The notes: generated by a model from the letters alone, not told the origin. A DNA stretch of 64,000 nt from Orenia metallireducens (GCF_001693735.1 NZ_LWDV01000010.1:554552-618551); one strand, 5' to 3'. Positions 36,168 through 44,845 are shown, counted from the first letter of the stretch. A program made the numbers and translations.

Positions 36168-37604
36168 TTAAAAATTCAATCTATATTTCAAAATTAAGTT
36201 CTTATATAAATAATTACTCGATTCTAAATAATGTTTTAGATTAAGACCTACTTCAAAACTATGCTTTTGATTAAATTCATAAAAGAGCATTTGCTTTAAA
36301 TTAATCCTTAAACCATATTTATCCTCTAACTCTAAAATTAAATTATAATCTATATCATTGAAAAAATTACGTTTATAATCTAACTTTAAACTATAATATC
36401 TTCTTAAACTACTATAACTTTTCCAGTTAATATTATAATCTAAGCTCAACCAATAATTAATAGCAGGATCATACTTAATAGAAATATTAGCTCCTTTTTC
36501 TATCAGTTCAAAACCACTAATCAAATAACTATCCTTGTTTTGACTTAGAGATAAATCATAGCTCCATTGATTACCTTCATAACTAAAAGCTAGGTTAGCC
36601 TTATCTTCTACAAAAGTATTAAGCATTGTAGCAGTTCTATATTCATTACTTCTATTATAGCTACCACTTAAAGCATAAACTCCATGATCATTTCCATAAT
36701 AATCGATATTAATCCCCAAGTCAAAATCTTTATTAATCCAGCTACTCTTCCTTGATAGATTATTTTCCTTGTATCCTAAATTGCTCCTTAGCAGATACCT
36801 TCCTAAATTCTTATAACCTTCTAAACTAATATTATATTTCCCATTCCCTGAATCAAATCTAGACTTAAGTGCTTCAAAATCAGCCGACTGATAATCTAAA
36901 TTAATAGTATAATCGATATCAAACAGATAGGAATTTAAATTCAAAGATACTGCTTCTCCTAACAAATCGTCTTCACTATTCTGTCCTATAATAGACTCTA
37001 AATATAAATCTAACTCATTTAAAGTATATCTATCAGCATAACTTAAATAATGATTCTTATCACCAGCTTCATCATTACTCAAACATCCTATCTTTCTACT
37101 ATTATTTTGCCAAAATACCCCCATCACTTGATTACTATTAATTCTAAATCCTGAGCTACTGCTATTAGTTCCATACCAGACTTGATAATTATCTTTTTTA
37201 AGGTGAACGCCTGATAAATCTCCTCCATATAAAAATTTAGAAACAGAAGGGACTGAAGTCATACCTAGACTTATTCTATTATCTCCTTGCCTTAGCTTAA
37301 AGAGATAGTTATCATAGTCCCAGTCTGTTTCATCTATGACTATTCCCTCTGTAAAAAAGTATCCCTTGTCCAAGTCCATTTGAAATTCAAGCTCATAATC
37401 CTTGGTATTTTGACTATAATCAAGGCTAATATACTCCAATATATTACTATTATATTCTCCTATATCTAACTTTAACATATAATAACTATTACTCTCTGCT
37501 CTCAGATTACAACTATAATTAATTACTATCAATATTACTAAAGTTAATACTATATTCAGTCTAGATACCACTTGCAGCCTGCACCCAATCTGGAGCAGCT
37601 TCAA
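36168..37604 (-). CDS. Exported protein of unknown function, probable outer-membrane beta-barrel
   Basis: I do not recognise this protein of up to 478 residues. It is rich in alternating hydrophobic/polar stretches with many Tyr, Asn and Asp, such as KYNISLEGYKNLGRYLL, and ends LKYRLNF, a final Phe as in outer-membrane barrels. No POTRA or plug domain is seen. The first ATG at 37604 puts eleven polar residues before the hydrophobic stretch; a GTG at 37571 would give a cleaner signal peptide (MVSRLNIVLTLVILIVINYS) but has a weak ribosome site. Either way the start lies inside the end of the lipoprotein gene, so the two are coupled. Function unknown. Confidence 0.6.
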   Translation of the reverse strand: MKLLQIGCRLQVVSRLNIVLTLVILIVINYSCNLRAESNSYYMLKLDIGEYNSNILEYISLDYSQNTKDYELEFQMDLDKGYFFTEGIVIDETDWDYDNYLFKLRQGDNRISLGMTSVPSVSKFLYGGDLSGVHLKKDNYQVWYGTNSSSSGFRINSNQVMGVFWQNNSRKIGCLSNDEAGDKNHYLSYADRYTLNELDLYLESIIGQNSEDDLLGEAVSLNLNSYLFDIDYTINLDYQSADFEALKSRFDSGNGKYNISLEGYKNLGRYLLRSNLGYKENNLSRKSSWINKDFDLGINIDYYGNDHGVYALSGSYNRSNEYRTATMLNTFVEDKANLAFSYEGNQWSYDLSLSQNKDSYLISGFELIEKGANISIKYDPAINYWLSLDYNINWKSYSSLRRYYSLKLDYKRNFFNDIDYNLILELEDKYGLRINLKQMLFYEFNQKHSFEVGLNLKHYLESSNYLYKNLILKYRLNF

Positions 37605-38328
37605 TCTGATCTACAGGAGCATCATCTACATCCAAATAATTGATTACCATACGATCAATCAACCATTCACCAGAAACTTTAGTAAATTGAAAAGTAACTG
37701 TTCCATAATCAGTAACCAAAGGTCCTATATCTTCATTCTGTTCATAGACCAAAAAGTATACTATGGCTTTAGCAGAATTTTGACTTTCTGGAATTACTTT
37801 TAAATTCTTTGACTCCACTCCATCCTTTAAGATTAGACTTGTCTTTAAATCCAAATCAATATTGTAATAATGTTTGTACTGATATTCTATATCACTTTTT
37901 AACTCTTCGCTGACGAGATAATATACTCCTAGATGGTAAACGCCTGGCTGTTTGATAAAGATAGAACCCATCTCTGTTAATTCATCTTCTAACTTATTAA
38001 AGTCTTTTTTATATTCAAGGTCATATTCACTCTCATAAATAGTCAATATCTGATAACCTTCATCATGATTACTATTGAACAACGACATAATATCTTCTAC
38101 AGTCCAATCATTTGCTGGATTCCAATTTACTCCCTCATTTTCTGTAGTCCAATTATCTCTAGGACTATCAAATTCATTATAAAGGAAGAAAGCTTCGATT
38201 TTATCAGCTACTGCTGCTGAAATTTCACCACTATTCTGTGTTGATTTGGTAGACTTGTCCGAAACTAAACATCCAGATAAACTTATAGCTAGCATAATTA
38301 AGAAGATCAATATCGATAACTTCTTCAT
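37561..38328 (-). CDS. Lipoprotein of unknown function
   Basis: A protein of 255 residues starting MKKLSILIFLIMLAISLSGC, a clear lipoprotein signal peptide with Cys20 as the lipid site. A low-complexity linker (SDKSTKSTQNSG) follows. The C-terminal third has VTFQFTKVSGEWLIDRMVI, a strand pattern like NTF2/SnoaL-type folds, but this is only a suggestion. It lies between the 1001-residue exported protein and the putative barrel, 30 bases from the first and overlapping the second. Periplasmic or surface display is possible; which membrane it sits in is unknown. Confidence 0.65.
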   Translation of the reverse strand: MKKLSILIFLIMLAISLSGCLVSDKSTKSTQNSGEISAAVADKIEAFFLYNEFDSPRDNWTTENEGVNWNPANDWTVEDIMSLFNSNHDEGYQILTIYESEYDLEYKKDFNKLEDELTEMGSIFIKQPGVYHLGVYYLVSEELKSDIEYQYKHYYNIDLDLKTSLILKDGVESKNLKVIPESQNSAKAIVYFLVYEQNEDIGPLVTDYGTVTFQFTKVSGEWLIDRMVINYLDVDDAPVDQIEAAPDWVQAASGI

Positions 38329-38358
38329 TACTTCCCCTCCTTTGTTCCCATATTACCT

Positions 38359-41300
38359 TTAATAAATTAATAAACGTCCAAACCCAAAACCTTTTCTAGG
38401 TGTTACTGTAAAGGATAATTCTTTAGCTGGAAGTTCACTATATTTATCTTCTGCTAAGACTGTTACCTTATGATTTCCACCCAAAAATGGGGTCTTAGCA
38501 AAGATGATAATTCTACTTACAACCTCATTTCCATCTTGAGTATTAGTAATCTTGCTAATATAGTAATCCTTTTTAGTCTCTGTTACTTGCTCTCCAGCTT
38601 CAATTATAGTTTTCTCATCAATCTTAACAGTTAAGCTTGTAAGCTTAATCTCTCTATTCTCTTTAAAATCAATTCTTATCGTTGAAGATTCATTAACACT
38701 TAATTTTTCTCCATCATTAATATTAAATTCTATATCTGCTACTACATTTTGATATTCAAATAAAGCTAGGAAGTTTATCAACCCTGATCCATTTCCCCAT
38801 TCATCTTGTATATCCATTTGTAAATTATATATACCATCAGCCAATGAAGATTTAGGTCTAAATTTAATAAGATAAACATTTTTGCCCTGATCTATCTCAT
38901 TTTTGATATCAGTCTGCATTGTAGCTGAAATATTAGTTGGAATTGAATCTACAGTTAGAGGAATTAATGAATTAAGTAACTCACCTGCTATCCCTCCACT
39001 CTCACCTTCCTTTACAAATTCTATATGTCTAAGATCAGTTATATTTGAAATATCACTAATAATAAGTTGGAATTGTGGAATTGCAGTATATATAACACCA
39101 AAGGTACCATTGCTTGTATCTTCTATAGTTGTTGTCTTAGAATTATAGTACTGAATATTACTTATAATCTGTGGAGCAGTTCCATCTACTTTGAATCTGA
39201 AGGCTTTAATTTGAGTTCGCTGCTCATCTAAAGTTATACCTGCACTCTCAAGTTGAGCCTTGATGTCACCTTCTATATCATTATTTGTACTATCTAAATT
39301 TATACTTTGAATCTCACTGATCAAGTCAGGACTTATCTGAATATCATCAGCTATAATTATTACCTCATAGGTCTCATCTTCAAGTGATGAAATTAAACTA
39401 GCTAAATCCTCCTCTATATAATCGGTCTTTTTATCTAAATTAGTCTTATATCTATAGGTCCATGGTTGTCCTACATCTGCACCTGACCTAATTTGATACC
39501 TCACTTCTTCAGAGTTATGAACATCAAAGTACAACTTACCTCCGTTAGTACTAATTACCTTATCAACCTGTTTATCTTTATTATCTTTCAAGGTTATATT
39601 GTTAATTATTGGTCTATTTTCATTAACCTCTAACATAAATGTAAAACCCGTAACTCCAGGGGTAAGTGTATCGGTATCATTTACATTTCCAGAGATGTCA
39701 GTAGCAGTAACTCTTATAACATATTTACCCTCTTTTAAAGTTCCATAAGGAAATATAGTAGCAGTCTTTGTATTTTCATTATAATCAATTACTCTAAAGT
39801 GTACATCTACTACTTGATCAAATTGATCATCTGTTTCATATAGATAGTCATTGACTATATCATCTATAACTCTATCATCATCTACCTTAACCCCTCTAGT
39901 ATTAATCAAATCTTCAGGTGTTAAAGAACCTCCTTCAAATCCTGAATAATTTTCACTAAAAGAAATTTTAATCTCTGGTTGGGAGTACTCTGCACTATTC
40001 GCTTTAACTATCTCAATTTTTTGACTATCAGTCGTTTGATTTAATATTTCTTTAAAGGAGACACCAGGAGTCACACCAATTACTTCAGGATCATCATCAA
40101 CATCTAAAGCAAAATAATAGGTATGATCTGTTGGAGTCTCTGCCCCAAAAGCAGATGCCTTCATTCTTACAGCTATAACATTAAGTTCAGTGCCAGCTGG
40201 TAACTTATTTAATTCTTCTGTAAAAGGAGTAATATTATCTATTTGCCAATTTGTCTTTGTTATTCTCTGATTTAATATACCTGCAATATCAGATCCACCA
40301 TCAATAGTCCTCCAAGTAGTATCTAAACTGATAGATCTATTTAAAGTATCAGGCTCAGTGTCTTGACTTGATCTAATAAATCGTTGATCAGCAATATCAG
40401 ATTGAGCAGTAACATCAACTATCAAATCTGATTTGTTTTTTAAGTAATAAACCTTACCCGGATCAAGAATTCCATACTGAAAGTGATTTTCAACCCTTAC
40501 ATCAATTCTAGGAGATGCGTAGGAAGACTTGATAGTAAATGTTGCTAATGTTGGACCTTGTTGACTACCAAGTCTAACCTCATAAGTATTATTGATTGGC
40601 ATATCACTAAAGAAACCATTTTTAAAAACGACCTTTCCATTAGATTCATCATACTCTATATCAGTACTACTATTCGCATCAGCCTCCAACAGGTCGTTAC
40701 TTGTATTAATAACGTAAATATTTGGAGCATCAGCACTGAATTGAAAGAGTATAGTAACATCATTACTATATCCTTCCAACCTGGCTTCAGGACGAAATTC
40801 AAACTTTCTAACGTCTACCTCTTTTACAATATGCCGTGGTCCAATCTCAAAATCAGTTACTTTCCCTTCAACAAATGTAGCTGTTACAGATTTATTACTA
40901 TCCATAAGGATATCGCCTTCTTGAGAGTTGATATCAAAATTAACATCCCCTCCCCAATGGTCAAATTCATAACCAGCATTGGCTACAGCTTTCAAATGTA
41001 GATTTGGATAAGTTCCTGTTACTTCTATCTCTCCATAATCAGTACTTGTGTTTAATTGATATTGCTCAGAATAAACTGCAGTGATAGTCTTATTACTATC
41101 CATAGTTATTGTTATAGGATTTGTAGTTCCTAAATTATTACCTAAATTATCTTCCCAGTGGCTAAATATATAAGCCGTATCAGGAGTAGCTGTTAACTCT
41201 ACATTAGTCCCATCAGGATAATCAGCTTGATTAGGGTTCTTAGTTACAGTACCATGATCAGAATTAACAGTTAGGCTAAAAGCAAAACTAGTTCCTGCAA

Positions 41301-41364
41301 AAACAAAAATAAATGTAAATATTAATAAAATACCAATAAATAATTTATTTATATATTTATTCAT
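38359..41364 (-). CDS. Large exported protein with InlB-like repeats and Ig-like domains
   Basis: The protein has 1001 residues and a signal peptide ending near GTSFA (28). Residues about 29-101 and 102-168 are two divergent InlB-type beta repeats (FSHWEDN, FDHWGGD, each ending in MDSNK then TAVY or TATF). The rest looks like a chain of Ig-like or cadherin-like beta domains, with VRVTATDISGNVND, FKVDGTAPQIISNIQYY and VTVLAEDKYSELPAKELSF. I see no Cys, no LPXTG, no SLH and no autotransporter barrel; the end is GFGFGRLLIY. It is first in a three-gene operon with a lipoprotein and a putative barrel. A surface adhesin or scaffold role is inferred. The start has GGAGGT upstream. Confidence 0.7.
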   Translation of the reverse strand: MNKYINKLFIGILLIFTFIFVFAGTSFAFSLTVNSDHGTVTKNPNQADYPDGTNVELTATPDTAYIFSHWEDNLGNNLGTTNPITITMDSNKTITAVYSEQYQLNTSTDYGEIEVTGTYPNLHLKAVANAGYEFDHWGGDVNFDINSQEGDILMDSNKSVTATFVEGKVTDFEIGPRHIVKEVDVRKFEFRPEARLEGYSNDVTILFQFSADAPNIYVINTSNDLLEADANSSTDIEYDESNGKVVFKNGFFSDMPINNTYEVRLGSQQGPTLATFTIKSSYASPRIDVRVENHFQYGILDPGKVYYLKNKSDLIVDVTAQSDIADQRFIRSSQDTEPDTLNRSISLDTTWRTIDGGSDIAGILNQRITKTNWQIDNITPFTEELNKLPAGTELNVIAVRMKASAFGAETPTDHTYYFALDVDDDPEVIGVTPGVSFKEILNQTTDSQKIEIVKANSAEYSQPEIKISFSENYSGFEGGSLTPEDLINTRGVKVDDDRVIDDIVNDYLYETDDQFDQVVDVHFRVIDYNENTKTATIFPYGTLKEGKYVIRVTATDISGNVNDTDTLTPGVTGFTFMLEVNENRPIINNITLKDNKDKQVDKVISTNGGKLYFDVHNSEEVRYQIRSGADVGQPWTYRYKTNLDKKTDYIEEDLASLISSLEDETYEVIIIADDIQISPDLISEIQSINLDSTNNDIEGDIKAQLESAGITLDEQRTQIKAFRFKVDGTAPQIISNIQYYNSKTTTIEDTSNGTFGVIYTAIPQFQLIISDISNITDLRHIEFVKEGESGGIAGELLNSLIPLTVDSIPTNISATMQTDIKNEIDQGKNVYLIKFRPKSSLADGIYNLQMDIQDEWGNGSGLINFLALFEYQNVVADIEFNINDGEKLSVNESSTIRIDFKENREIKLTSLTVKIDEKTIIEAGEQVTETKKDYYISKITNTQDGNEVVSRIIIFAKTPFLGGNHKVTVLAEDKYSELPAKELSFTVTPRKGFGFGRLLIY

Positions 41365-41584
41365 CTAATCTACCTCCTTTTTTCACATAATAATTCTATA
41401 ATATATTATTCTTTAGTCATACCTCATTTTCCTGTTAATCTGCCAAATAGTTTCTATTCTTTTTATTGGTACTGATACATTCATTTTAACATAAATAACA
41501 AAATAAAACACATTATATGTAATTAAGAATATTAAAACTATTTATCACCTTTTAAAATAAAACCAATAATTTTACTAAAAGAAC

Positions 41585-41616
41585 AAAAAGCTAAGTGGTT
41601 AACCACTTAGCTTTTT
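41585..41616 (-). terminator. Perfect 32-bp palindromic terminator, probably two-way
   Basis: Bases 41585-41600 are the exact reverse complement of 41601-41616. The G-C-containing stem is flanked by A and T runs so it could work on both strands. It ends the transcript of the small exported protein gene. Confidence 0.8.
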
Positions 41617-41623
41617 TATAAAC

Positions 41624-41914
41624 TCAATTAATTTGATAATAAATCCTTATCTTAGCACCTTCACCATACTCAAAATCAATAATACTAATCTTCTCTAATT
41701 CTACAATATTCTCTTCAGTAGATATATTTAGTTGAACTAATTTCTTCATAACAGTAGTTAAATTATCAAACTTCTCTTGACTTGCCAACTTTATCATTTC
41801 ACTCTCATCAACCTCTACTACCTTAGTATCTATTGTAACAGTTTCTGCCATAGCTAAAGGAGTATGCAAAGCCAAAATTACTAAAGCTAAACAGAGTATA
41901 AATAACTTCTTCAT
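41624..41914 (-). CDS. Small exported protein of unknown function
   Basis: A protein of 96 residues starting MKKLFILCLALVILALHTPL, with a signal peptide cleaved near AMA before ETVTIDTKVVEVD. The mature 73 residues are acidic, with a possible helix around 40-65 and two strands at the end (IIDFEYGEGAKIRIYYQIN). I do not recognise it. It is a single-gene unit between the terminator of the SLH porin gene and its own palindromic terminator, with GAGGAGGGG before the ATG. Periplasmic location is inferred. Confidence 0.7.
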   Translation of the reverse strand: MKKLFILCLALVILALHTPLAMAETVTIDTKVVEVDESEMIKLASQEKFDNLTTVMKKLVQLNISTEENIVELEKISIIDFEYGEGAKIRIYYQIN

Positions 41915-41981
41915 TATAAACCCCTCCTCAATTTATTTATATATTCTATTACTTTAGTCAAATACCTCCATTTTTATAAAA

Positions 41982-42010
41982 AAAAGCCCCTGGATAATCC
42001 AGAGGCTTTT
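41982..42010 (-). terminator. Terminator after the SLH porin gene
   Basis: On the minus strand AAAAGCCTCTGGA, a three-base loop and TCCAGGGGCTTTT pair fully with one G-U, followed by further T residues. It is close in sequence to the terminators of the two upstream barrel genes. Confidence 0.88.
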
Positions 42011-42026
42011 AGGTTAAAAGTACAAC

Positions 42027-43838
42027 TTAGAAGTTAACACTTACTCCACCAGTAATGCTATTTACACTAAAGTCTTCAGTAGCATTTACAGCATTTACAT
42101 AATCAGCTCTTTCAAAGTTAATTGTTGCTGAAGCAGAATCTGTTACCTTATATTCTAATCCTGCCTTAGCAGTAGTGAATTCTCCTTCCATTCCGTCATC
42201 TACTCTATCTTCTTTATCTGCCCAAGCATATCCAGCTGTTACATCTAACTTATCGTTAATTTGGTAAGATGCATCGATTCCAGCTTCTTTATTGATTCTT
42301 TCATTGTTATCGATATCATAGATAGCTGCTAATTGAGCAGTTGGTGCTAACTTAATTCCTGCTACATCAAATTCTGTACCATATGCTACACTTAATACCT
42401 TATCAGCTAAGTTATCTGTATTATCATAATCATAGATACCTGCTACAGTAATGTTTCCTAATTCTTTATTAGCTTCTAAATATCTAATTTCTTCTTCAGA
42501 TTTTACTGCATATTCATATTCACCAAATACATTTACACCAAGAATTGTGTAAGGGTTATCTTTACTTACTTCAGCTGCTAAAGTAATTTCTTCTCCACTT
42601 GTTTCATCACTGTCAGCTGCATATTCATAATCTTCATATAATGCTGATACTTCTACTTTATCTAACATTGTGCTAGCTTTTACATCATAACCCTTCTTAG
42701 TACTTTCAAATCCATCATCTTCATCAGTATCTACTTCAATTCCTGTGAAGTTTTCAGTAGATTCAATATTTCCTTCTAATTTAATGAATCCTAAGTCTTT
42801 ACTTGCACCTAATCTTGCTACTCTTTCATTCATATCTTTATCACTAAATGCTAAATCTCCTGTGAAGTCTACACCAGCTAAATTAAATGCTGTATCAAGA
42901 CCTGCAACTATATTTCTATCAGTATTATCTCTAACTCCAACAAATAGATTTACAGGTAAGTTAAATAAGTTATCCTGTTTTATAGCTATATCTCTTGTAT
43001 CATCACGTTGACCTACTGCAATTTGAGAGTTTCCTGCATTAAATATTACACCATCAATATCATCATCATTGAAGTATAAATAGTCTTTCCATTCTAGACC
43101 TTGTTCATCACCAATTGTAGCAACAAAGTCTTCTGTAGTAATAGAACCAGAAATTTCATCTAATTCTAATGCTGCTTCACTCATTCCATCTTCGTCATTT
43201 CCATAGTTTCCAAAGTAATTTCCTACTGCTAACATATTTAAGTCAGCAATTACTCCATCCTTTTCAATATTTACATTTAAATCAGTAAATTGCTTAAAGT
43301 AATCTTCAGCAGTAATCATATCATCATCATCATAATCAGTTGCATCTACATAATCATCATCATCATCATCTAAGTCCTTTGTAAATGGATCTTTATAAAC
43401 AACTGATTTTCCATCTTCTCCTGGCTTTACACCATTTCCTTCAAGCTCTACATCTTTGTATTCTACTCCAGTCTTACCAGAGATAGTTACAGCTGATGAA
43501 TTAGACAATTTTTCATTGATTTGAGCTAATTCAGCATCAAATTCTTCTGCTAAAGCTGTAATTGCTTCTACAGCCTCTGCACTTACTTGATTATCTCCAG
43601 TTTCTACTTTTTCTAATACTCTAGCTGTTAAAGCAGCAACCTCATAACGAGTTAAATCTTGAGCAGCTTTATAAGTTCCATCTCCATATCCTTCTAATAA
43701 TCCTGCTTGAGCGGCTTTTTGAATAGCATCATAAGCCCAATGCCCTTCGGGTACATCATTAAATGGATTTGCCATTGCTGGTACTGACATTGTAAATAAT
43801 AATGCTAATGTTAAAAAGCTTGTGATTAATTTTTTCAT
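42027..43838 (-). CDS. SLH-domain outer membrane porin (OmpM type)
   Basis: This 603-residue protein probably ties the outer membrane to the cell wall and forms a pore. The signal peptide ends near AMA (23). One SLH domain spans about 24-79 (FNDVPEGHWAYDAI, LLEGYGDGTYK, LTRYEVAALTARVLE), then a coiled coil at about 85-113, then a beta-barrel ending GGVSVNF. An Asp-rich loop lies at about 156-173. In diderm Firmicutes such proteins bind modified peptidoglycan through SLH and replace Pal/OmpA-type tethers. It is a single-gene unit with a long upstream region holding Spo0A-like boxes. Confidence 0.88.
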   Translation of the reverse strand: MKKLITSFLTLALLFTMSVPAMANPFNDVPEGHWAYDAIQKAAQAGLLEGYGDGTYKAAQDLTRYEVAALTARVLEKVETGDNQVSAEAVEAITALAEEFDAELAQINEKLSNSSAVTISGKTGVEYKDVELEGNGVKPGEDGKSVVYKDPFTKDLDDDDDDYVDATDYDDDDMITAEDYFKQFTDLNVNIEKDGVIADLNMLAVGNYFGNYGNDEDGMSEAALELDEISGSITTEDFVATIGDEQGLEWKDYLYFNDDDIDGVIFNAGNSQIAVGQRDDTRDIAIKQDNLFNLPVNLFVGVRDNTDRNIVAGLDTAFNLAGVDFTGDLAFSDKDMNERVARLGASKDLGFIKLEGNIESTENFTGIEVDTDEDDGFESTKKGYDVKASTMLDKVEVSALYEDYEYAADSDETSGEEITLAAEVSKDNPYTILGVNVFGEYEYAVKSEEEIRYLEANKELGNITVAGIYDYDNTDNLADKVLSVAYGTEFDVAGIKLAPTAQLAAIYDIDNNERINKEAGIDASYQINDKLDVTAGYAWADKEDRVDDGMEGEFTTAKAGLEYKVTDSASATINFERADYVNAVNATEDFSVNSITGGVSVNF

Positions 43839-44032
43839 TATTAATATTCCCCCTAGGTTGTTTTTAGTGTGTTTAGTAGTATTTTTCTTAAAATTATATT
43901 GGATATTTTAGCTTCTACTACATAACTTGGGGGGTATTTCCGAAGTTGAGTGGCCGTGTTTCCTCAATTCTTCCTTACTCCCTTAAATATGTTAGTTTTC
44001 TACCAAAGTATCCTTGTTAAGTTTACCATCTT

Positions 44033-44064
44033 AAACTGAAGGCTCTACGGGGGACACCTCCTTT
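44033..44064 (-). promoter_or_regulatory. Conserved leader box with orphan Shine-Dalgarno, copy 1
   Basis: The minus strand reads AAAGGAGGTG then CCCCC, GTAGAGCC and CAGTTTAAG. It matches the box at 48211-48243 in order and spacing. AAAGGAGGTG is the full complement of the 16S rRNA 3' end, yet no start codon follows at 5-10 bases. It lies about 195-225 bases before the SLH porin start. Confidence 0.5.
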
Positions 44065-44118
44065 CTTGAGCAGAATAAGTATTTATTAAGATGATAAAGC
44101 TTAAACACAAGTTAAAAA

Positions 44119-44153
44119 AACAGTGTACAGTGTACAATTTACAATGTACAGTT
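44119..44153. repeat. Dispersed TGTACA-type repeat
   Basis: Tandem short units of the form CAGTGTACAGTGTACA, then ATTTACAATGTACAGTTA. Related stretches occur at 1320-1335, 2533-2612, 44613-44650, 50423-50440, 57171-57196, 57234-57266, 62646-62672 and 62763-62795, nearly all between genes. Confidence 0.75.
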
Positions 44154-44166
44154 ATAGACCTCTTTT

Positions 44167-44183
44167 TTCGACAAATTTCGACA
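44167..44183 (-). promoter_or_regulatory. Two tandem Spo0A-box-like sites
   Basis: TGTCGAA occurs at 44183-44177 and again at 44173-44167, exactly 10 bases apart, inside AATGTCGAAATTTGTCGAAA. TGTCGAA is the core of the Spo0A box, and the 10-base period matches the paired boxes of the abrB promoter. Short arms AACCTCT and AGAGGT flank them. A weak TATAAC follows about 17 bases later (minus strand), which would put the boxes over a -35 position. Confidence 0.5.
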
Positions 44184-44387
44184 TTAGAGGTTAAAAAAAT
44201 TCAAAGCTTATATCATAGCCTTTTTTCAAATCTTAGAAGCTCATTATTGGAAATCATTAAGTAATCAATAGTGAGAACTAAGACTATTAAAATCTTAGTG
44301 ATTTTCAACAATCAATCTCTAAAATATTTTATGTTATTTCTTGTTTATCATTAAAAAACATTAAGTATTATCAACCTTTATAAGCTA

Positions 44388-44415
44388 ATTATAACATAAA
44401 TGGCTTTAATAGCAA
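44388..44415 (-). promoter_or_regulatory. Candidate distal promoter of the SLH porin gene
   Basis: TTGCTA (44415-44410), a 16-base spacer and TATAAT (44393-44388) preceded by TGT on the minus strand. Its transcript would have a leader of about 540 bases, so a closer promoter may also exist. Confidence 0.4.
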
Positions 44416-44656
44416 GTGGTAAAAGTATGAAATTGATTCTCTCTTTTAACTGCTCTTTGTAATATACTTATTCAACAGTTCCTTCTCAAATCCTTTAAGA
44501 AGGTTTATCCATTCTTTTTAAATTTAAGTAATTAATTGTCATTTATCTTCATATAATATTTATATTCTAGGGGATAGTTATAAATCCTTTTGGTAAGTAT
44601 AGGGGAATAAATTAGTTTACAGTGTACAGTTGACGGCTGACAGTTAAAATCAAAAA
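44416..44656. other. Spacer upstream of the SLH porin promoter
   Basis: Part of the 1100-bp gap at 43839-44938. It holds a short TGTACA-type repeat at 44613-44650. I see no gene here. The remaining elements of the gap are listed separately: leader box, Spo0A-like boxes, promoter, hairpin repeat and terminator. Confidence 0.6.
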
Positions 44657-44845
44657 CTCATACCTCACCCCCTAGCCCCCTACGAGTAATACAGTTCAAT
44701 TACTCTTCGTACACAACCAGTCTCTCCTTAACTAATGAGAGGGGGGAGCTGGAAATCGTTGTTTTTATTCCCTCTCCTCAGAGTAGGAGAGACTGGTTTT
44801 GTATGAAGGGTTGCTAAACCCTGAAGGGCTAGGGTGAGGTATGAG
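44657..44845. repeat. Hairpin-rich intergenic repeat, copy A
   Basis: The outer arms CTCATACCTCACCCC (from 44657) and GGGTGAGGTATGAG (to 44845) are inverted. Nested pairs include ACCAGTCTCTCC with GGAGAGACTGGT and a central GAGAGGGG with CCCTCTC. Bases 44681-44744 are identical to 48630-48693 in the same orientation. It has no open frame, so it resembles a MITE or another non-coding mobile repeat. Confidence 0.85.

Noticed and set aside
36168-37604. Assignment of the 478-residue protein to a known porin family
   Set aside because: Only strand-like patterning and a terminal Phe are visible; no family motif could be matched by eye.
36168-38328. Two-partner secretion system for the 1001-residue protein
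   Set aside because: The putative barrel shows no POTRA domains and the large protein has no TPS domain or beta-helix repeats.
40558-41001. 147-codon plus-strand frame opposite the 1001-residue protein gene
   Set aside because: It lies wholly inside a well-supported minus-strand gene, has no ribosome site and its sequence has no protein-like pattern.
44033-44064. Leader peptide behind the orphan Shine-Dalgarno
   Set aside because: No ATG, GTG or TTG lies 5-10 bases after AAGGAGGTG in either copy, and the reading frames of the two copies do not match.
43839-44100. Riboswitch in the SLH porin leader
   Set aside because: The G-rich leader and a TTGAG/CTCAA hairpin looked promising, but the conserved cores of c-di-GMP, cobalamin, SAM, manganese or guanidine switches are not present.
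44657-44845. Insertion sequence
   Set aside because: The hairpin repeat is under 200 bases with no transposase frame, so it is recorded as a non-coding repeat only.
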